A DNA stretch of 33,866 nt from an uncultured Prevotellaceae bacterium (GTDB lineage: Bacteria; Bacteroidota; Bacteroidia; Bacteroidales; Bacteroidaceae). The stretch lies in the NCBI GenBank assembly GCA_946626595.1, contig CAMOUQ010000015.1, forward strand, positions 1 to 33,866. Reading direction: 5' to 3'. This document shows, piece after piece, positions 33,863 to 33,866 of the stretch; position 1 is the first letter of the stretch; each line of letters starts with the position of its first letter. The translations under genes were made by a program, and so were the position numbers. The notes under the pieces are model-generated. The model was given only the letters and a program-made list of their open reading frames with translations. It was not told the DNA's origin and made no database searches.

Positions 33863-33866
33863 GACC

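Overview
The window looks like chromosomal DNA from a GC-rich member of the Bacteroidales, most likely a Prevotella/Segatella-type gut or rumen bacterium. The evidence is the Bacteroidetes-type promoters (TAnnTTTG about 19-20 bp downstream of TTTG) in front of many genes, a DUF4294 gene, LytS/LytTR and propeller-type sensory proteins, and a dense set of secreted xylan-active enzymes. No rRNA, insertion sequence, phage gene or CRISPR array was seen. The one tRNA is tRNA-Gln(TTG).

Left part (1-5.7 kb): the 3'-truncated gene of a CbxX/SpoVK-like AAA ATPase, an 850-bp intergenic stretch full of repeats, an SDR dehydrogenase, tRNA-Gln, a DUF4294 protein and a TrmH-type RNA methyltransferase. An AT-rich gap holding a cluster of DnaA-box-like 9-mers comes before nadA. 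This gap is a candidate replication origin, or failing that a long nadA leader.

Middle (5.8-12.1 kb): a Kef/CPA2 cation:proton antiporter with C-terminal TrkA_C domains, a convergent LytS-type sensor kinase with its LytTR response regulator, and a secreted beta-helix carbohydrate-binding protein (Cthe_2159/DUF4353-like) ending in a polyglycine-RWW tail.

Right-centre (12.1-31.2 kb): a decorated-xylan degradation cluster without SusC/SusD genes. Operon A (minus strand) encodes a three-enzyme protein (CE6 acetylesterase, GH10 xylanase, CE1 feruloyl-esterase-like), then a retaining-type GH97 and a GH95. Together these could deacetylate, de-feruloylate and cut the xylan backbone and remove D-/L-galactose or fucose caps. 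A membrane-anchored propeller/Y_Y_Y/AraC regulator with no kinase or receiver domain is divergent from it. It is followed by an ECF sigma factor and a gene remnant. Operon B (minus strand, start/stop overlaps) encodes an alginate-lyase-like/beta-helix fusion, a GH43 and a second GH97 of a different active-site type. A GH88 unsaturated uronyl hydrolase is divergent from operon B. The operon A and B promoters share a TTAT(C)TGATTTTA element beside the -7 box, and the operon B/GH88 gap has a 9-bp dyad around its -7 box, so common control is plausible.

Right edge (31.2-33.9 kb): a HAD phosphatase fused to a hotdog thioesterase, and a PBP4/DacB-type D,D-carboxypeptidase.

A theme across the window is that several gene junctions are filled almost exactly by short tandem repeats of different period (8, 9, 21, 23 and 26 nt). 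The 23-nt family occurs at two loci 15 kb apart.
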